From Bacillota bacterium (GTDB taxonomy: Bacteria > Bacillota > Clostridia > Lachnospirales > Lachnospiraceae), in NCBI GenBank assembly GCA_023387635.1, contig JAEWHU010000062.1, positions 1 through 8,724 of the forward strand: DNA of 8,724 bases. The letters run 5' to 3'. This document shows, one piece after another, positions 6,867 to 8,724 of the stretch (its first letter is position 1; every line of letters begins with the position of its first letter). The notes beneath the pieces are model-generated. The model worked only from the letters and a program-made list of their open reading frames with translations. It was not told the origin of the DNA and searched no databases. The position numbers and the translations under genes were made by a program.

Positions 6867-7208
6867 CTATGCTTTTTTAACAAACTCTGATTTTAATTGC
6901 ATAGCTCCAACACCATCAATTTTACAATCAATATTATGGTCACCATCCACTAAACGTATATTCTTAACCTTTGTACCTATTTTTACGACCAATGAACTTC
7001 CCTTAACTTTAAGGTCTTTGATTACTGTTACAGAATCACCATCATTTAAGATATTTCCATTTACATCTTTTACTACATTCTCATCCTCATTATTATCAGC
7101 ATCTGAATGCAAATTCCACTCATGAAAACATTCTGGGCAAACAAAGAGGCCTTTATCTTCATACGTATATTCTGAATCACACTTAGGGCATTTAGGTAAA
7201 TTAACCAA
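6867..7208 (-). CDS. yjdM: YjdM/PhnA family zinc-ribbon protein
   Basis: A 113-residue protein very close in pattern to E. coli YjdM (formerly PhnA). A zinc ribbon with C7-x2-C10 and C24-x2-C27 (KCPKCDSEYTYEDKG, CPECFHEW) is followed by an SH3-like domain with DGDSVTVIKDLKVKGSS and IGTKVKNIRLVDGDHNIDCK, ending in KSEFVKKA. Despite the old name, the E. coli protein is not part of the C-P lyase and its function is unclear. The start is TTG at 7208, with GGAGG 9 nt upstream. The first residues MVNLPKCPKC align with the family N-terminus, and the only nearby ATG (7215) is out of frame and ends after four codons. It has its own promoter and may read through into the dehydrogenase gene. Confidence 0.93.
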   Translation of the reverse strand: MVNLPKCPKCDSEYTYEDKGLFVCPECFHEWNLHSDADNNEDENVVKDVNGNILNDGDSVTVIKDLKVKGSSLVVKIGTKVKNIRLVDGDHNIDCKIDGVGAMQLKSEFVKKA

Positions 7209-7244
7209 ATTTCATTTCCTCCATTTATTATCATTCTGCCTTAT

Positions 7245-7273
7245 ATATTAACACACTTTTAAGACAATGACAA
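7245..7273 (-). promoter_or_regulatory. Predicted sigma-A-type promoter of yjdM
   Basis: On the minus strand, TTGTCA (7268-7273, five of six match to TTGACA) is followed after exactly 17 nt by TAATAT (7245-7250). Transcription would begin near 7238, about 30 nt before the TTG start, with GGAGG between. No terminator is seen between the GNAT remnant and this promoter, so read-through from upstream is also possible. Confidence 0.55.
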
Positions 7274-7294
7274 ATCGGTGAAAAAGTAATGGCA

Positions 7295-7520
7295 CTATAT
7301 ATGCTTAACAAAAAAATGTTCCGAATAGCCATCTTCATTATTTTCATAGCTTCCAACCTCTACAAAATCTAATGCTTTATAAAAATCTCTACCTTGCCAA
7401 CTATAAGTATCTAATCGTATGATATTAGCACCAAGTACTTTGGCTCTGATTTCAACTTCTTTCATCAACCTTTTTCCTATTCCTTGATGTCTGTATTCTT
7501 TTTCAACATAAAAATCATTC
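7295..7520 (-). pseudogene. GNAT acetyltransferase, N-terminally truncated remnant
   Basis: The frame encodes about 75 residues of the C-terminal half of a GNAT N-acetyltransferase: DFYVEKEYRHQGIGKRLMKE (strand 4 and the acetyl-CoA pyrophosphate loop, Q-G-I-G), then KVLGANIIRLDTYSWQ, RDFYKALDFVEVGSY and FFVKHI to a TAG stop. The N-terminal ~60-80 residues normal for the family are missing, because the sequence immediately upstream is the end of the CotH gene. The same frame stays open into that gene, with an ATG at 7534 but no convincing ribosome site at normal spacing. I read it as a remnant left by a deletion or insertion joining it to CotH. A translated mini-protein coupled to CotH cannot be excluded. 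Confidence 0.7.
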
Positions 7521-8724
7521 TTAGGCAATGCCATGCCTTTTCTTATAAGTAATTGCAAATACAAGTCCACCAATTAGCACGACTGCTGACACACCATACC
7601 AGATAAGATTATCTAAGATTGTTTCTTTAGAAGAAGAACTATTCATACCTGGGAAACCATTTGTCATATCAGGAAAACTCATGCCCTCTTGTGAATCCCC
7701 CATATTCGGAAATGTAGGGTTCCCATTTTGTGAATCACCCGTACTTGGTGGCGTGAAACTTCCGTTTTGTCCATCCCCTGTACCTGGTGGCGTGAAACTT
7801 CCGTTTTGTCCAGCTCCTGTACCTGGTGAATTATCTCCTGTAGTATCACTGCTGCCCTGAGTTATATCGGTTGGTTTGGAGTTACCAAAGTTCATTCCTC
7901 CACCACCCATATTCATTTGCCCCATAACAGAGATATCAATGGATGAACCATCAATTAATGTACTACTATCTTGAGATTGACCATCTTCTGTGGATGGAAT
8001 TGTTCCTGCTAACTGTCCTTTGATACTTTCAGAACGTAATTCTACGGTAGTATAAAGCATCTTAGCTGCTGCATCATATTCTTCATAATTGTAGAATGCT
8101 GTAGGATCTTCTTTCACAAGTTCATCGATTTGTGTGCGAATTCGATTGTATGTTTCATCGAATTTGCCGCCATCAACATACTCTTCCACTAGTTGATTTA
8201 AGTACTCATGATATTTTGCTGCATATTCTTCATTCTCAAGTAATCCATCAAAGAAGTTTGTACTTTGGAATGGTGTATCTATAGGGAAGTTTATCATTTC
8301 AGTTGCGGTATCTGTTGATGAAGATACTACTTTATCTACTACAGAGTCTGTAGATTTATCTTCTGTTCCTGTATCTTTTGGAGTAATATCATTACTTGTA
8401 GTATTACCAGGAATATTACCCATATCAAATGGATTACCTTCCCCGTTACCTCTGCCATTACCCATCCCGTTACTCATTCCGCCAAAGGATAGATTATAAT
8501 CCCAAGGTATCATATTTAACTGTCCGTCATTCTCATATAAGTAATAATTATGGGCCATGTTGCCTGATAAACTATCCATGTTAACTGCAAAGGTGTGAAC
8601 CGCCATATATTTTAATACATTATCAACATCTAGATATTTCTCAAGATCGTTTTGTTCACTAATATTCTTTAACGCTTCTACTACACGTTCGTGATCTTTA
8701 TCACTTGTTTTGGTAACTTCACCA
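7521..8724 (-). CDS. CotH-family protein kinase, C-terminal part (start beyond window)
   Basis: The frame is open to the right edge and gives the last 400 residues. CotH proteins are secreted or surface kinases with a minimal protein-kinase fold; the B. subtilis member phosphorylates spore-coat proteins. Residues ~28-83 of the fragment hold the family core: KYLDVDNVLKYMAVHTFAVN, MDSLSGNMAHNYYLYENDG and MIPWDYNLSFGG, with the metal-binding-type Asp in WDYN. A G/N/M-rich then S/T/D-rich insert (~83-135) precedes INFPIDTPF and the helical end of the kinase domain (NEEYAAKYHEYLNQLVEEY, VKEDPTAFYNYEEYDAA). The region after ~240 is Gly/Met/Asn-rich with a 13-residue tandem repeat. A membrane helix (IWYGVSAVVLIGGLVFAITY) and KKRHGIA then anchor it with the kinase outside. 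The N-terminal nucleotide-binding half is outside the window. Its substrate is unknown; the Ser/Thr-rich lipoprotein in this window is one candidate. Confidence 0.92.
   Translation of the reverse strand, partial: GEVTKTSDKDHERVVEALKNISEQNDLEKYLDVDNVLKYMAVHTFAVNMDSLSGNMAHNYYLYENDGQLNMIPWDYNLSFGGMSNGMGNGRGNGEGNPFDMGNIPGNTTSNDITPKDTGTEDKSTDSVVDKVVSSSTDTATEMINFPIDTPFQSTNFFDGLLENEEYAAKYHEYLNQLVEEYVDGGKFDETYNRIRTQIDELVKEDPTAFYNYEEYDAAAKMLYTTVELRSESIKGQLAGTIPSTEDGQSQDSSTLIDGSSIDISVMGQMNMGGGGMNFGNSKPTDITQGSSDTTGDNSPGTGAGQNGSFTPPGTGDGQNGSFTPPSTGDSQNGNPTFPNMGDSQEGMSFPDMTNGFPGMNSSSSKETILDNLIWYGVSAVVLIGGLVFAITYKKRHGIA
7663..7830 (-). repeat. 39-bp tandem repeat in the CotH linker
   Basis: Copies at 7741-7779 and 7780-7818 (+ strand, beginning GTACYTGGTGGCGTGAAACT) are nearly identical. 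A partial copy follows at 7819-7830, and two decayed copies precede at 7663-7701 and 7702-7740. The unit encodes GTGxGQNGSFTPP (13 residues), giving a flexible spacer between the kinase domain and the membrane helix. The near-identity of the central copies points to recent duplication. Confidence 0.85.

Noticed and set aside
7663..7830. The 39-bp repeats considered as a CRISPR-like array
   Set aside because: The repeats are directly adjacent without unique spacers and stay in frame within the CotH coding sequence.

Overview
The window is AT-rich, with strong GGAGG-type ribosome sites, short intergenic gaps and Gram-positive protein families (CotH, Cthe_2159-type lipoprotein, DUF4956, OmpR/PhoB-type two-component system). 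This points to a low-GC anaerobic Firmicute, most likely a Clostridia/Lachnospiraceae relative. That assignment is inferred from protein style, not from a marker gene. Apart from the tail of an AraC-type regulator at the left edge (+ strand), every gene is on the minus strand, so transcription runs from right to left.

In transcription order, the right edge holds the C-terminal ~400 residues of a CotH-family extracellular protein kinase (7521-8724, start outside the window). It has Gly/Asn/Met-rich linkers, a 13-residue tandem repeat and a C-terminal membrane anchor. Directly behind it lies a decapitated GNAT acetyltransferase (7295-7520). Two housekeeping-like genes follow: a YjdM/PhnA zinc-ribbon protein with its own promoter and a TTG start, and a beta-hydroxyacid dehydrogenase of the HIBADH/YkwC type. 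The latter is closed by a long hairpin terminator (5829-5888).

Next comes an OmpR-type response regulator and a membrane histidine kinase, overlapping by ATGA and closed by a strong terminator (3701-3749). The last unit is a three-gene operon: a VTC/polyphosphate-polymerase-like TTM domain protein, a DUF4956 membrane protein (8-bp overlap), and a Cthe_2159-type beta-solenoid lipoprotein with low-complexity inserts. A perfect 18-bp stem at 193-236 separates it from the convergent AraC gene.

The main non-obvious observation is regulatory. The response-regulator promoter and the VTC-operon promoter both carry direct repeats of TTTAAG/TTTAAAG at 10-12-bp spacing, ending about 10 bp upstream of a -10 hexamer. 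This is the layout expected for activation by an OmpR/PhoB-family regulator. It suggests that the two-component system autoregulates and drives the VTC-DUF4956-lipoprotein operon. With CotH nearby, the region looks like a regulated envelope module in which a cytosolic triphosphate/polyphosphate enzyme, a membrane partner, an extracellular kinase and a Ser/Thr-rich surface lipoprotein may work together. Function of the module is inference. Start sites of four genes (VTC, response regulator, dehydrogenase, yjdM) were set from ribosome-binding sites and family alignment rather than from the longest open frame.
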